A stretch of 64,000 nt of DNA from an uncultured Nesterenkonia sp. (GTDB taxonomy: Bacteria > Actinomycetota > Actinomycetes > Actinomycetales > Micrococcaceae). The stretch lies in assembly GCA_946222885.1 (NCBI GenBank), contig CAMIAK010000012.1:1-64000 (forward strand), read 5' to 3'. Every line of letters begins with the position of its first letter. The first letter of the stretch is position 1. Below are positions 15,405 through 24,907 of this stretch, piece after piece. The notes under the pieces were generated by a model that was not told where the DNA came from, did not search any database, and saw nothing but the letters and a program-made list of their open reading frames with translations. The translations under genes and the position numbers were made by a program.

Positions 15405-16708
15405 GAGGAGGCCTCCTGGAGGCGGCGCACGGCGGCGCCGAAGCGGGTGAGGAAGAGATCGGCCTCCTGCTCGCTGAGGATCAGCGGCGGGGCCAGGCGA
15501 AGGGTGTGTTCGCCGGTGGCGTTGATGATCAGCTGCTGCTCCTGGCGCGCGAGCCCGACCAGCTCCTCGGCGGGCGCCTCGCCGGGGAGCAGCGCAGGGT
15601 CCAGGTCCACGCCCAGGTGCAGGCCGTACTGGCGGACCTCCGCGACGGCGGCCGGCTCCCGGAGGCCGGAGGCGATCTGCTCCCCCCTCTGCCGGGCGTT
15701 CTGCAGCAGTCCCTCGGATTCGATGGTCTCCAGGGTGACCTGCCCGGCGACGGCCGCCAGCGGGTTCCCGCCGAAGGTCGAGCCGTGCTGGCCCGCTCCG
15801 AGCAGCCCGGAGGCTGCCTCCCCGAAGGCCACCAGGGCGCCGATGGGAACACCGGATCCCAGCCCCTTGGCCAGGGTCATCAGATCAGGTCGGACCGTAC
15901 CATCTGCTCCAGCTGCGGCCAGCTCCCGGTCCACACCCTGGAAGCGGAACCAGTCCCCGGTGCGGCCGATCCCGGTCTGCACCTCGTCCAGCACCAGGAG
16001 GGCCCCGTGCCGGGCTGTGAGCTCCCGGGCACGCAGGAGGTAGCCGGCGTCGAGCGGCCTGACCCCGGCCTCCCCCTGGATCGGCTCCAGGAAGATCCCG
16101 GCCACGTGCTCATCCAGGGCCGCCTCCAAAGCGGAAGGATCGTTGGGCGGGAGGAATTCGATCCCGCCGATGAGCTCCCCGAAGGGTTCGCGGAAGGCCG
16201 GCTTATGGGTCAGCGACACCGCGCCGGCGGTGCGGCCGTGGAAGCCGCCCTCCAGAGCCAGGATGCGGGGCTTCCCGGTCTCCTTCCGATGCCGCAGGAC
16301 GGCCTTGAGCGCGGCCTCATTGGCCTCGGAGCCGGAGTTCGCGAAGAAGACGCCGGACCCCTCCGGCGCCTGGGCCCGTTCCAGCAGCAGCTCGGCCAGC
16401 CGCAGCTGCGGCCCGGAGGTGAAGAGGTTGGAGACATGCCCCAGCGTCTCCAACTGGGCGGAGAGCCGGCGGGTGAGCACGGGATGGTGGTGCCCCAGCG
16501 CGTTGACGGCGATGCCGCCGAGCATGTCCAGCAGCTCCCGGCCCTGGGAGTCGGTGACCCAACACCCTTCTCCGGAGACCAGGAGGTCCTGCGGGGTGCC
16601 GAAGACCCCCATGAGGGAGCGTTCATAGCGGTCCTGCCAGCCCGGCGTCGTGCCGGCTGTGGTCCTCTCCGCCGTGGTGGCCTGCTCTGCCGCTGGCCTG
16701 TCTGTCAT
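15401..16708 (-). CDS. argD: Acetylornithine aminotransferase
   Basis: PLP-dependent class III aminotransferase making N-acetylornithine. The LVLDEVQTGIGRTG motif and the PLP-lysine segment LMTLAKGLGSGVPIGA are clear in the 435-aa product. About 25 extra residues precede the usual start of homology (YERSLMGVFG); the annotated ATG overlaps the argB stop by 4 nt, which supports it. A shorter form is possible. Confidence 0.96.
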   Translation of the reverse strand: MTDRPAAEQATTAERTTAGTTPGWQDRYERSLMGVFGTPQDLLVSGEGCWVTDSQGRELLDMLGGIAVNALGHHHPVLTRRLSAQLETLGHVSNLFTSGPQLRLAELLLERAQAPEGSGVFFANSGSEANEAALKAVLRHRKETGKPRILALEGGFHGRTAGAVSLTHKPAFREPFGELIGGIEFLPPNDPSALEAALDEHVAGIFLEPIQGEAGVRPLDAGYLLRARELTARHGALLVLDEVQTGIGRTGDWFRFQGVDRELAAAGADGTVRPDLMTLAKGLGSGVPIGALVAFGEAASGLLGAGQHGSTFGGNPLAAVAGQVTLETIESEGLLQNARQRGEQIASGLREPAAVAEVRQYGLHLGVDLDPALLPGEAPAEELVGLARQEQQLIINATGEHTLRLAPPLILSEQEADLFLTRFGAAVRRLQEASS

Positions 16709-17655
16709 TGTTCCTCCCCGTCCGGGACGACCTGAGTGCCTACGCCTTCGGTGGTCACGATCTCCAGCAGCATGGAGTGAGGAGCCCGGCCGTCGACGAT
16801 GTGCGCCTGCGGCACGCCTGACTCCACCGCGGTGAGCGCGGCGGTCATCTTGGGGATCATCCCGGACTCCAGGCTGGGGAGCATCTCCTTCAGGTCGGAG
16901 ATTCCCAGGGAGGAGATCAGCGAGGAGCGGTCCGGCCAGTTCGCGTAGAGCCCTTCCACATCGGTGAGCATCACCAGTTTGGCAGCCCCGAGTGCGGAGG
17001 CGACGGCGGCCGCGGCCAGGTCGGCGTTGACGTTGAGCACCTCCCCGGTGGGCCTCTCAGACCCGCCCTCGGCCACGAACTCCGGGGCGATGGTGGAGAT
17101 GACCGGGATGCGGCCGGCCGCCAGCAGGTCCTGCACCGCGGCGGCGTTGACGCCGGTGACCTCGCCGACCAGGCCGAGGTCCACCTCTTCCCCGTCCACC
17201 TCCACGGTCTTGCGCTCCGCGCGCAGCAGGGCGGCATCCTCCCCGGAGAGGCCCACCGCATAGGGGCCATGGGAGTTGATGAGCCCGATCAGGCCGCGGC
17301 TGACCTGTCCGGTGAGCACCATCCGGACGACCTCCATGGCCTCCGGGGTGGTGACCCGCTGGCCGGCGCGGAACTCGGACTCGATGCCCAGGGTGTCCAG
17401 CATGGCGTTGATCTGCGGCCCTCCGCCGTGGACCACCACCGGGTTGACCCCCAGGTGGCGCAGGAAGACGACGTCCTCGGCGAAGGCGCGGCGGAGCTCG
17501 TCGTTGACCATGGCGTTGCCGCCGTATTTGATGACGATGGTCGAGCCGGCGAACTTCTGGATCCAGGGCAGCGCCTCGATCAGCACGGCGGCCTTGTCCG
17601 CGGCGTCGGCCAGCGGATCGTTCCGGCGGGGCTTCAGGGAAGGTTTCTCAGTCAT
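16705..17655 (-). CDS. argB: N-acetylglutamate kinase
   Basis: Phosphorylates N-acetylglutamate. The 316-aa protein has the amino-acid-kinase motifs IVIKYGGNAM and VVVHGGGPQIN, and the C-terminal KMTAALTAVESGVPQAHIVDG block. It lacks the long N-terminal helix-plus-GNAT fusions known elsewhere but has about 30 residues before the first strand, as in arginine-sensitive NAGKs of actinobacteria. ATG at 17655, separated by 41 nt from argJ and overlapping argD. Confidence 0.97.
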   Translation of the reverse strand: MTEKPSLKPRRNDPLADAADKAAVLIEALPWIQKFAGSTIVIKYGGNAMVNDELRRAFAEDVVFLRHLGVNPVVVHGGGPQINAMLDTLGIESEFRAGQRVTTPEAMEVVRMVLTGQVSRGLIGLINSHGPYAVGLSGEDAALLRAERKTVEVDGEEVDLGLVGEVTGVNAAAVQDLLAAGRIPVISTIAPEFVAEGGSERPTGEVLNVNADLAAAAVASALGAAKLVMLTDVEGLYANWPDRSSLISSLGISDLKEMLPSLESGMIPKMTAALTAVESGVPQAHIVDGRAPHSMLLEIVTTEGVGTQVVPDGEEQ

Positions 17656-17696
17656 GGTCTCTCAGCAGCATGGTCTCTCAGGGGCGGCGCAGCGGC

Positions 17697-18902
17697 TCAG
17701 GTCGAGTAGGCGCTGTTCTCATGGACATAGGCGTGGGTGAGGTCATTGGTGAGGATGGTGGCCTCGGCCTCGCCGGATTTCAGGTCGATGACGACCTCCA
17801 CCTCACGCCCGGAGAGGTCGACCAGCTCCCGGTCCTCTCCGATCCCGCCGGCCCTGCAGATCCAGACGCCGTTGACCGCGACGTCGATGGTGGTGGGGTC
17901 GAACTCGGCGCCGGTCGTCCCGACGGCGGAGAGGATCCGCCCCCAGTTGGGGTCGCGGCCGAAGATGGCGGTCTTGAAGAGGTTCGAGCGGGCCACGGCC
18001 CGGCCGGCCTCCTCCGCCTGCTCCTCGGTCACGGCGTTGACCGTGCGGATCGCGATCTCATGCTCGGCGCCCTCGGCGTCGGAGATGAGCTGCCGGGCGA
18101 GGTCTTGGCAGACTTCGTTGAGCGCAGCCTGGAACTCGGCCAGGTCTGCTCCGGACTCATCGGCCTCGGGGTGGGCGCCGCTGGCCAGGGCGATGACGGT
18201 GTCGTTGGTGGACATGCAGCCGTCGGAGTCCGCGCGGTTGAAGCTGATGCGGACGGCCTCGCGCAGCGCGGCGTCGAGGTCGGACTGGCTGATCGCCGCA
18301 TCAGTGGTGATCACCGAGAGCATGGTGGCCATGCCCGGGGCCAGCATGCCGGCTCCCTTGGCCATCCCGCCGATGACGAATCCGCTTCCCTGCGCCGTCG
18401 CGGTCTTGTGCACCGAATCAGTGGTCATGATCGCCTGCGCGGCGGCGGTCCCGGCCTCGTCCCCGGCGTCCAGAGTCCCGACGGCGGCCTCCACGCCGGA
18501 GAGCAGGGCGGGCATGTCCAGCCGCTCGCCGATCAGTCCGGTGGAGCAGACCAGTACGTCCGTCGCAGAGACGTCCATGCCGGTGCCGGTGAGCTTCCCA
18601 GCGACCTCCTCGGCCGTGGTGTGGGTGTCGGCGAACCCGGGGGCGCCGGTGCAGGCGTTGGCCCCGCCGGAGTTCAGGACCACGGCGTCGGCCCGGCCGT
18701 CGGCGATCACCTGGCGGGACCACAGGACCGGGGCGGCGGCCACCTTATTGGTGGTGAACACGGCGGCGGCGTGATGCAGGGGGCCGTCATTGACGATCAG
18801 CGCGACGTCCTTGGCCTCGGCCTTGAGCCCGGCGGCCACCCCGGCGGCGCGGAAGCCGCGGGGCTCGGTGACGCCGGGGCCCTTCGGTGTGCGGATGCTC
18901 AT
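17697..18902 (-). CDS. argJ: Bifunctional ornithine acetyltransferase/N-acetylglutamate synthase
   Basis: Transfers the acetyl group from N-acetylornithine to glutamate, and may also use acetyl-CoA. The self-cleavage site is visible in KGAGMLAPGMATML, where cleavage before the Thr creates the alpha/beta chains and the nucleophile. The 401-aa form begins at ATG 18902, overlapping the argC stop by 4 nt; the longer open frame to 19100 is read out of argC and is not used. No argE or argA is present in the window, consistent with a cyclic pathway. Confidence 0.96.
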   Translation of the reverse strand: MSIRTPKGPGVTEPRGFRAAGVAAGLKAEAKDVALIVNDGPLHHAAAVFTTNKVAAAPVLWSRQVIADGRADAVVLNSGGANACTGAPGFADTHTTAEEVAGKLTGTGMDVSATDVLVCSTGLIGERLDMPALLSGVEAAVGTLDAGDEAGTAAAQAIMTTDSVHKTATAQGSGFVIGGMAKGAGMLAPGMATMLSVITTDAAISQSDLDAALREAVRISFNRADSDGCMSTNDTVIALASGAHPEADESGADLAEFQAALNEVCQDLARQLISDAEGAEHEIAIRTVNAVTEEQAEEAGRAVARSNLFKTAIFGRDPNWGRILSAVGTTGAEFDPTTIDVAVNGVWICRAGGIGEDRELVDLSGREVEVVIDLKSGEAEATILTNDLTHAYVHENSAYST

Positions 18903-19942
18903 GGGGAGACTCCCAGCAGGTTCAGGCCCGTGGTCTCCTCGAGACCCAGAGCGATGTTCATAGACTGCACCGCGCCGCCGGCGGTGCCCTTGGTGAGGTT
19001 GTCGGAGGCGGAGACGACGACGGCCCGGCCGGCGTGCTCGTCCACGGCCAGCTGCACGGTGACATGGTTGGACCCCACCACCTGCTTGGTGGCCGGCCAC
19101 TGACCCTCGGGCAGCAGGTGGACGAAGGGTTCGGCGTCGTAGCGGGCCGCATAGGCCTCGCGCAGCTGAGCCTCGGTGGTCCCGGGGCGGAGCTTGGCGG
19201 TGGAGGTGGCCAGGATCCCGCGGGACATCGGAGCCAGGGTGGGGGTGAAGGAGATCTGCACGGCCTCCCCCGCCGCGGCGCTGAGGCCCTGTTCGATCTC
19301 CGGGGTGTGCCGATGGACCCCGCCGACGCCGTAGGGGCTCATCCCGCCCATGACCTCAGAGCCCAGCAGATGGGGCTTCAGCGACCTGCCCGCCCCGGAG
19401 GTGCCGGTGGCGGCGACGATGACCACGTCCTCGCATTGGACCAGCGGGCCCTGCCCGAGACCGGCGAAGGCCGGGGCCAGGCCGAGCAGGATGGTGGTCG
19501 GATAGCAGCCGGGCACCGCGATGCGCCCGGCGCCGGCGAGCCTCTCCCGCTGGCCGGGCAGCTCCGGCAGCCCATAGGGCCAGGTCCCCTGATGGGCCGA
19601 GCCGTAGAACTTCTCCCAGTCCGCTGAGGATTCGAGGCGGTGGTCGGCCGCGGCGTCGATGACCAGGGTGTCCTCCCCCAGCTGGGCCGCGATCTCCCCG
19701 CTGGCACCGTGGGGCAGCGCCAGGAAGACGACGTCGTGCCCGGAGAGGTTCTCCGCGGTGGTCTCGGTGATCAGCCGGTCGGCGAGCCCGTGCAGATGCG
19801 GCTGGAGCGCGCCCAGACGCTCCCCCGCCGAGGAGTGGGCGGTGACCTGCCCGATCTCGATCTGCGGGTGGTGGGCGAGGAGGCGCAGGACCTCTCCCCC
19901 GGCATAGCCGGAGGCTCCGGAGACGGCGGCTGTATAGACCAT
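18899..19942 (-). CDS. argC: N-acetyl-gamma-glutamyl-phosphate reductase
   Basis: NADPH-dependent reductase giving N-acetylglutamate semialdehyde. The 347-aa protein starts with the Rossmann motif GASGYAGGEVLRLL and carries the catalytic cysteine in VPGCYPTT. It is the first gene of argCJBDFR. TAGACT at 19955-19950 is 7 nt from the ATG, so the message may be leaderless; no Shine-Dalgarno is seen. Confidence 0.97.
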   Translation of the reverse strand: MVYTAAVSGASGYAGGEVLRLLAHHPQIEIGQVTAHSSAGERLGALQPHLHGLADRLITETTAENLSGHDVVFLALPHGASGEIAAQLGEDTLVIDAAADHRLESSADWEKFYGSAHQGTWPYGLPELPGQRERLAGAGRIAVPGCYPTTILLGLAPAFAGLGQGPLVQCEDVVIVAATGTSGAGRSLKPHLLGSEVMGGMSPYGVGGVHRHTPEIEQGLSAAAGEAVQISFTPTLAPMSRGILATSTAKLRPGTTEAQLREAYAARYDAEPFVHLLPEGQWPATKQVVGSNHVTVQLAVDEHAGRAVVVSASDNLTKGTAGGAVQSMNIALGLEETTGLNLLGVSP

Positions 19943-19949
19943 GCCCCGC

Positions 19950-19994
19950 AGTCTACGGGAAGTTATGCAGACTCATCAATATTTATGCATAAAT
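19950..19994 (-). promoter_or_regulatory. ArgR operator and promoter of argCJBDFR
   Basis: On the minus strand, -35 TTGATG (19979-19974), an 18-nt spacer and -10 TAGACT (19955-19950) form a promoter. Two ARG-box-like elements overlap and flank the -35: ATTTATGCATAAATATTG and GAGTCTGCATAACTT. Occupancy by ArgR would occlude the polymerase. The arrangement parallels the argG upstream region. Confidence 0.7.
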
Positions 19995-20068
19995 CGCCTG
20001 CGGCCCTGCTCCGGCGAGAATCCGGTGAGGCTTCTGGATGTCCAGGGTCCTTCGGTACCCTGACGCCT

Positions 20069-21076
20069 ATGAGCGAACAGACTGTTTTCCCCGAGGACCT
20101 TCCGGACAGCGCCCTGGCGGTGCGTGCCGAGGAGGCCGGCGGGACCGACGTGTTCAGCGCCGCAGAGGTCTCCCTGCCCTCCCCCGGAGAGGGGCAGATC
20201 CTGGTCCAGACGGCCGCGGCCGGCGTGAACTTCATCGAGACCTACCAGCGCAGCGGCGTCTACCCCGTGCAGTACCCCTTCGTGCCGGGCGCGGAGGGCA
20301 CCGGCACGGTGATCTCCGTGGGCGAGGGCGTCGAGGCCTTCGCCGTGGGCGACCGGGTGGCCACCGCGGAGGCGGCCACCGGCACCTACTCCACCCACTT
20401 CCTGGTGAACGCCGCCAAGGCCGTCCACGTCCCCGACGAGGTGACCGACGAGCAGGCGGCCGCACTGCCGCTGCAGGGCATCACCGCCCACTACCTGATC
20501 AACTCCACCTACCGGGTCTCCGCCGGGGAGACCGTGCTGACCCACGCCGGGGCCGGCGGCGTCGGGCAGATCCTCACCCAGCTGCTGAAGGCCAAGGGCG
20601 CCCGAGTCATCACCACCACCTCCACCGAGGAGAAGGCAGAGATCGCCCAGGCCGCAGGGGCCGACTACGTGCTGAAGTATGAGGGCTTCGCCGAGGAGGT
20701 CCGCGAGATCACCAAGGGCGAAGGCGTCGCAGTGGTCTACGACGGCGTCGGGAAGGACACCTTCGAAGGTTCGCTGGACTCGCTGGCCGTCCGGGGCACC
20801 CTGGTGCTCTTCGGCGGAGCCTCCGGACAGGTGCCGCCCTATGACCTCCAGGACCTGAACAGGCGCGGCGGGCTCTACGTGACCAGACCCTCCATCGGGT
20901 GGTACCTGCAGAACGCGCAGGAGCGCGCCTGGCGGTTCTCCGAGCTCTTCGCCTCGCTGACCTCCGGGGAGCTGCAGCTCACCGTCGGCGGAACCTATCC
21001 GCTGACCGAGGCCGGCCGCGCCCATGCCGACCTGGAGGGCCGCCGCACCACCGGCAAGCTGCTGCTGGTGCCCTAG
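20069..21076 (+). CDS. NADPH:quinone oxidoreductase (zinc-free MDR family)
   Basis: 335-aa medium-chain reductase of the QOR type, reducing quinones or related enones with NADPH. The family signature region is GVNFIETYQRSGVYPVQYPFVPGAEG, and the nucleotide-binding motif is HAGAGGVGQILTQLLKAKGARV. Catalytic zinc ligands of alcohol dehydrogenases are absent. ATG 20069 gives an N-terminus MSEQTVFPED preceding the normal domain; TACCCT at 20056-20061 may be its -10. It is divergent from argC. Confidence 0.92.
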   Translation: MSEQTVFPEDLPDSALAVRAEEAGGTDVFSAAEVSLPSPGEGQILVQTAAAGVNFIETYQRSGVYPVQYPFVPGAEGTGTVISVGEGVEAFAVGDRVATAEAATGTYSTHFLVNAAKAVHVPDEVTDEQAAALPLQGITAHYLINSTYRVSAGETVLTHAGAGGVGQILTQLLKAKGARVITTTSTEEKAEIAQAAGADYVLKYEGFAEEVREITKGEGVAVVYDGVGKDTFEGSLDSLAVRGTLVLFGGASGQVPPYDLQDLNRRGGLYVTRPSIGWYLQNAQERAWRFSELFASLTSGELQLTVGGTYPLTEAGRAHADLEGRRTTGKLLLVP

Positions 21077-21093
21077 CGGAGTCTCACCACGAC

Positions 21094-21138
21094 GACGAAG
21101 GCCCCGTCACCTCCGCTGGGAGGGACGGGGCCTTCGTC
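21094..21138. terminator. Bidirectional hairpin between qor and pheT
   Basis: A perfect 15-bp stem (GACGAAGGCCCCGTC at 21094-21108 and its complement at 21124-21138) with a 15-nt loop sits between two convergent genes. No long U tract follows on either strand, as is common in high-GC actinobacteria. Confidence 0.75.
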
Positions 21139-21150
21139 TGTGCTGGCAGC

Positions 21151-23694
21151 TCAGCGCTGGACGGCTCCGTGGCGCTGTTCGGCCAGGGCCACCGCTGCGG
21201 CGCGGGCCTCGGAGGCCTCCTCGGCGGTGAGTGTGCGGTCTGCGGCGCGGAAGCGCAGGGCGTAGGCCAGCGACTTGCTGCCCTCACCGATCCCGGCCCC
21301 CGAGTAGACGTCGAAGAGCTCGATGCTCTCCAGCAGCTCCCCGGCCCCCTCAGCCAGCGTGGCCTGGAGCTGGCCTGCGGGCAGGGAGTCCTCCACGATC
21401 AGCGCCACGTCCTGGGTGGTCGGCGGGAAGGTGGCGATGGCCTCTGCGGTGACCTGCTCCGCGGCAGCTTCGATCAGCGCGGAGAGGTCCAGCTCCATGA
21501 CTGCCGTCCGTGCCGGCAGGTCCCAGGACTCGGCGACCTTGGGGTGCAGTTCGCCGGCGTGGCCGGCCAGGGCTCCTGCCACGGAGAGCACCGCGGCGCG
21601 TCCCGGATGGAGAGCCTGATGAGTTCCCTGAGCGATCTCCAGCTCCACGCCCAGCAGGCCCGCGACCTTGCGCGCAGCCTCGACGGCATCGGCCCAATCA
21701 CGGGCGCGCCCGGCCTCACCGACGGCGTCGGGGGCCTCGGCTCCGGCCAGGGCCGCAGCGATGTGCAGCGGCTGGTCCGGCAGACCGGCGTTGATCCGTG
21801 CGATGACCTCGTCCCCGGGGTAGGTGCCCAGGCCAGGGATGGAGTCGGTGCCGAGGGTCTCCCCCGGCAGGAACACCGAGCCGGCCTCGAAGAGAGCCAG
21901 GTCGTGGAATCCGCGGGAGACGTTGCGGCGCAGCGTGTCCAGCAGGCCCGGCAGGATGGTGGTGCGCAGCGTCGGGTGCTGGCTTGCGATCGGGTTGGCC
22001 AGCCGCACCATCGGCAGGCTCCTCCCCACCTCCGGCTGCCCGAAGAGCTGGTTGGCCTCCTCCGAGCAGAAGGGATAGCTCAGCGTCTCCGTGAAGCCTG
22101 CCGCTGCCATGCCGGAGTAGACCTGGCGGCGCCGCTGCTGGACGGCGGTCAGACCGCGCCCGGCAGGGGCCACGGGCAGCCGGGAGGGGATCTGGTCATA
22201 GCCGACCAGCCGGGCGATCTCCTCGACCAGCGCCTCGGGAATGGTCAGGTCCGGCCGCCAGCTGGGCGGGGTGACCTTGAGGCGTCCGTCCTCGAGGGCT
22301 TCGATCTGCGCGCCCACGGCGGTCAGCGTCTCGGTCACCTGCTGCGCGCCGTAGGGCACACCGGTGAGCTTCTCTGGCAGCTCCGGGTCCAGGATGATCG
22401 GCTCCGGCAGGGCGGGCTCGCCCACATGGGTGACCTGGCCGGCGTCGGTTCCTCCGGCCAGCTCCACCAGCAGGTCCACCACACGCTGGGCGGCGACGGC
22501 GGGCAGCTGCGGGTCGGCTCCGCGCTCGAAGCGCTTGGACGCCTCGGAGGGGAGCTTATGGCGGCGCTTGCTGCGGCTGACGGTGATCGGGTCGAAATGC
22601 GCGGCCTCGACCACAATGGTCGAGGTGCTGCCGGAGACCTCGGTCCGGGCTCCGCCCATCACGCCCGCGATGCCGATGGGGCCGGCGTCGTCGGCGATGA
22701 CCAGGTCCTCGGCGTGGAGCTCCCGCTCCTTCTCATCCAGGGTGGTCAGCTTCTCCCCCGCCTCCGCGCGGCGGACGCGGATGGGGCCCTGCAGCTTCTC
22801 CGCGTCATAGCAGTGGTTGGGCTGGCCGAGCTCCAGCATCACGTAGTTGGAGACGTCCACCGGGAGGCTGATCGGCCGCATGCCGGCCAGCAGCAGCCTG
22901 GACTTCATCCAGTTCGGGGTGAGGGCCTGCGGATCGACGCCGGTGACGGTCCGGGCCACGAAGCTGTCGCAGCCGGGGGTGCCGTAGATGGGGGCGGCGT
23001 CGTCGAGGATGACCTCATGCCCTGACTGGGTCTGGCCAGGACCGGGCAGGGCCACCAGGGAGGCCGGGTCGGTGAATTCGGTGCCGGTGGCGTGTGAGTA
23101 TTCGCGGGCCACGCCGCGGATGCTGAAGGCGTAGCCGCGGTCCGGGGTCACGTTGATCTCGGCGGCGGAGTCGTAGAGACCCAGCAGCTCCATGGCGTCG
23201 GCGCCCGGCTCGGGATCCAGCCCGAGGGTGCCGAGCACCAGGATGCCGGTGTGGTCCTCGCCCAGGCCGAGCTCCTTGACCGAGGCGATCATGCCGGCCG
23301 AGAGGTGCCCGTAGGTCTTGCGCGCTGAGATCCGGAAGTCACCGGGCAGCACGGCGCCGGGCAGGGTCACCACGACCTTGTCGCCCACCTCGAAGTTATG
23401 GGCGCCGCAGACCACGCCCTGAACGCCGGAGGGGTCGATGCCCTTGCCGGTGAGGGTCTGCCCCTGCCCCTCGGGCACGACACGGACCTGGCACCAGTTG
23501 ATGGTCTTGCCGTTGGACTGCGGCTCCGGAGTCTTCTCCAGCACCTCGCCGACGACGATCGGCCCGGAGAGCTCGAAGCGGTGGACGTCCTCCTCCTCGA
23601 GGCCCACCTTGACCAGCTCGGCCATGAGGTCCTCAGGGGTTCCGTCCTGCGGGAACCGAGTGTGCTCACGGATCCATGAGAGCGGGATGCGCAT
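21151..23694 (-). CDS. pheT: Phenylalanyl-tRNA synthetase beta subunit
   Basis: Large subunit of the (alpha-beta)2 PheRS. The 847-aa protein has, in order, an N-terminal EMAP/tRNA-binding domain (residues about 40-150, with VVVGEVLEKTPEP), the B3/B4 editing domain, the B5 domain (RRRQVYSGMAAAGFTE region following it) and a C-terminal ferredoxin-fold anticodon-binding domain ending ALRFRAADRTLTAEEA. Length is standard. ATG 23694 is 3 nt after the pheS stop. Confidence 0.97.
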   Translation of the reverse strand: MRIPLSWIREHTRFPQDGTPEDLMAELVKVGLEEEDVHRFELSGPIVVGEVLEKTPEPQSNGKTINWCQVRVVPEGQGQTLTGKGIDPSGVQGVVCGAHNFEVGDKVVVTLPGAVLPGDFRISARKTYGHLSAGMIASVKELGLGEDHTGILVLGTLGLDPEPGADAMELLGLYDSAAEINVTPDRGYAFSIRGVAREYSHATGTEFTDPASLVALPGPGQTQSGHEVILDDAAPIYGTPGCDSFVARTVTGVDPQALTPNWMKSRLLLAGMRPISLPVDVSNYVMLELGQPNHCYDAEKLQGPIRVRRAEAGEKLTTLDEKERELHAEDLVIADDAGPIGIAGVMGGARTEVSGSTSTIVVEAAHFDPITVSRSKRRHKLPSEASKRFERGADPQLPAVAAQRVVDLLVELAGGTDAGQVTHVGEPALPEPIILDPELPEKLTGVPYGAQQVTETLTAVGAQIEALEDGRLKVTPPSWRPDLTIPEALVEEIARLVGYDQIPSRLPVAPAGRGLTAVQQRRRQVYSGMAAAGFTETLSYPFCSEEANQLFGQPEVGRSLPMVRLANPIASQHPTLRTTILPGLLDTLRRNVSRGFHDLALFEAGSVFLPGETLGTDSIPGLGTYPGDEVIARINAGLPDQPLHIAAALAGAEAPDAVGEAGRARDWADAVEAARKVAGLLGVELEIAQGTHQALHPGRAAVLSVAGALAGHAGELHPKVAESWDLPARTAVMELDLSALIEAAAEQVTAEAIATFPPTTQDVALIVEDSLPAGQLQATLAEGAGELLESIELFDVYSGAGIGEGSKSLAYALRFRAADRTLTAEEASEARAAAVALAEQRHGAVQR

Positions 23695-23697
23695 CGC

Positions 23698-24786
23698 TCA
23701 GACCTCCATTCCGAAACGCTGGCTGAAGCGGATGTCGCCTTCGATCATGTCCCGCATGTCGAGCACGCCGTTGCGGAACATCAGGGTGCGCTCAGCTCCC
23801 ATGCCGAAGGCGAAGCCGGTGTACTCCTCCGGGTCCACGCCGGCGGCGCGCAGCACGTTGGGATTCATCATGCCGCAGCCGCCCCACTCGACCCAGCGCG
23901 GGCCGCCCTTGGCGTCGGGGTGCCAGACGTCCAGCTCGGCGGAGGGCTCGGTGAAGGGGAAGTAGCTCGGGCGCAGCCGGATGGCGGCCTCGGGGCCGAA
24001 CATCCGGCGGGCGAAGTGCTCCAGGGTGCCTTTGAGGTCAGCCATGGTCAGCCCCTTGTCCACGGCGATTCCCTCGAACTGGTGGAAGACCGGGGTATGG
24101 GTGGCGTCGAGCTCATCGGTGCGGAAGGTCTTGCCCGGGCACAGCGCGTAGAGCGGAAGCTCCCGCTCCAGCAGCGCGCGGATCTGCACCGGGGAGGTAT
24201 GGGTGCGCAGCAGCAGATGCGCATCGGCAGGCTCCACGAAGAAGGTGTCCTGCATCTCGCGGGCAGGGTGGTCCGGGTCGAAGTTCAGGGCGTCGAAGTT
24301 GAACCATTCGGACTCCAGCTCCGGCCCCTCGGCGATCTCCCAGCCCATGGCGATGAAGACGTCGGCGACCTTCTCCTGCAGCACGTTCAGCGGATGGCGG
24401 GCGCCCAGGGGCCGGCGGCGCGGGGCCGCAGTCACGTCCACGGTCTCCTCAGCCAGCATGCGCTCGGCATGCTCGGCCTCCAGGACCTCGGTGCGGCCGG
24501 CGAGCGCCTTCTGGATGCGCCCCTTGGCTCCGCCGAGGATCTTCCCGGCGTCCTTCTTCTGGGAGTTCTCCAGGTCCTTGATCTGCCGGTTGGCCAGCGC
24601 GATGGGCGCCCTCTCGCCGGCGTGCGCCAGGCGGGCCTCCTTGAGCTGCTCAAGGTCCGCGGCAGACTCGAAGGCAGCCAGGGCCTGCTGGACGCAGCGC
24701 TCGACGGCGGCCTCATCGAGCGGATGGGGCACCGCCGGAGCGGTGTGCTCCGCGGCGGTCCCCGAGGGGTTCTCAGGCGTGGACAT
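23698..24786 (-). CDS. pheS: Phenylalanyl-tRNA synthetase alpha subunit
   Basis: Catalytic subunit of PheRS (class II). The 362-aa protein has an N-terminal coiled-coil arm and the catalytic domain with HPAREMQDTFFV (motif 1 region), RTHTSPVQIR (motif 2) and GFAFGMGAERTLM (motif 3). The KNP-like GGCGMMNPNVL block is present. ATG 24786 is preceded by GGGAG. It heads a pheST operon. Confidence 0.97.
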   Translation of the reverse strand: MSTPENPSGTAAEHTAPAVPHPLDEAAVERCVQQALAAFESAADLEQLKEARLAHAGERAPIALANRQIKDLENSQKKDAGKILGGAKGRIQKALAGRTEVLEAEHAERMLAEETVDVTAAPRRRPLGARHPLNVLQEKVADVFIAMGWEIAEGPELESEWFNFDALNFDPDHPAREMQDTFFVEPADAHLLLRTHTSPVQIRALLERELPLYALCPGKTFRTDELDATHTPVFHQFEGIAVDKGLTMADLKGTLEHFARRMFGPEAAIRLRPSYFPFTEPSAELDVWHPDAKGGPRWVEWGGCGMMNPNVLRAAGVDPEEYTGFAFGMGAERTLMFRNGVLDMRDMIEGDIRFSQRFGMEV

Positions 24787-24907
24787 GCTGCTCCCGTGAC
24801 GTACGAGCGTGGATGATCCCCGCCAGTTTATGCGCTGACCTTCCCTTCTGCCGACTCAACGCCGGTGTCCGCGATGCGGATCACTCATTCCACATGGCGA
24901 CCCCGTC

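Noticed and set aside
20899..23025. Long open frame on the plus strand across pheT
   Set aside because: Antisense of a fully conserved pheT; no domain and no RBS.
24787..24850. Integration site next to pheS for the 24.8-41 kb block
   Set aside because: No tRNA gene, integrase, transposase or flanking direct repeat could be found at either border.
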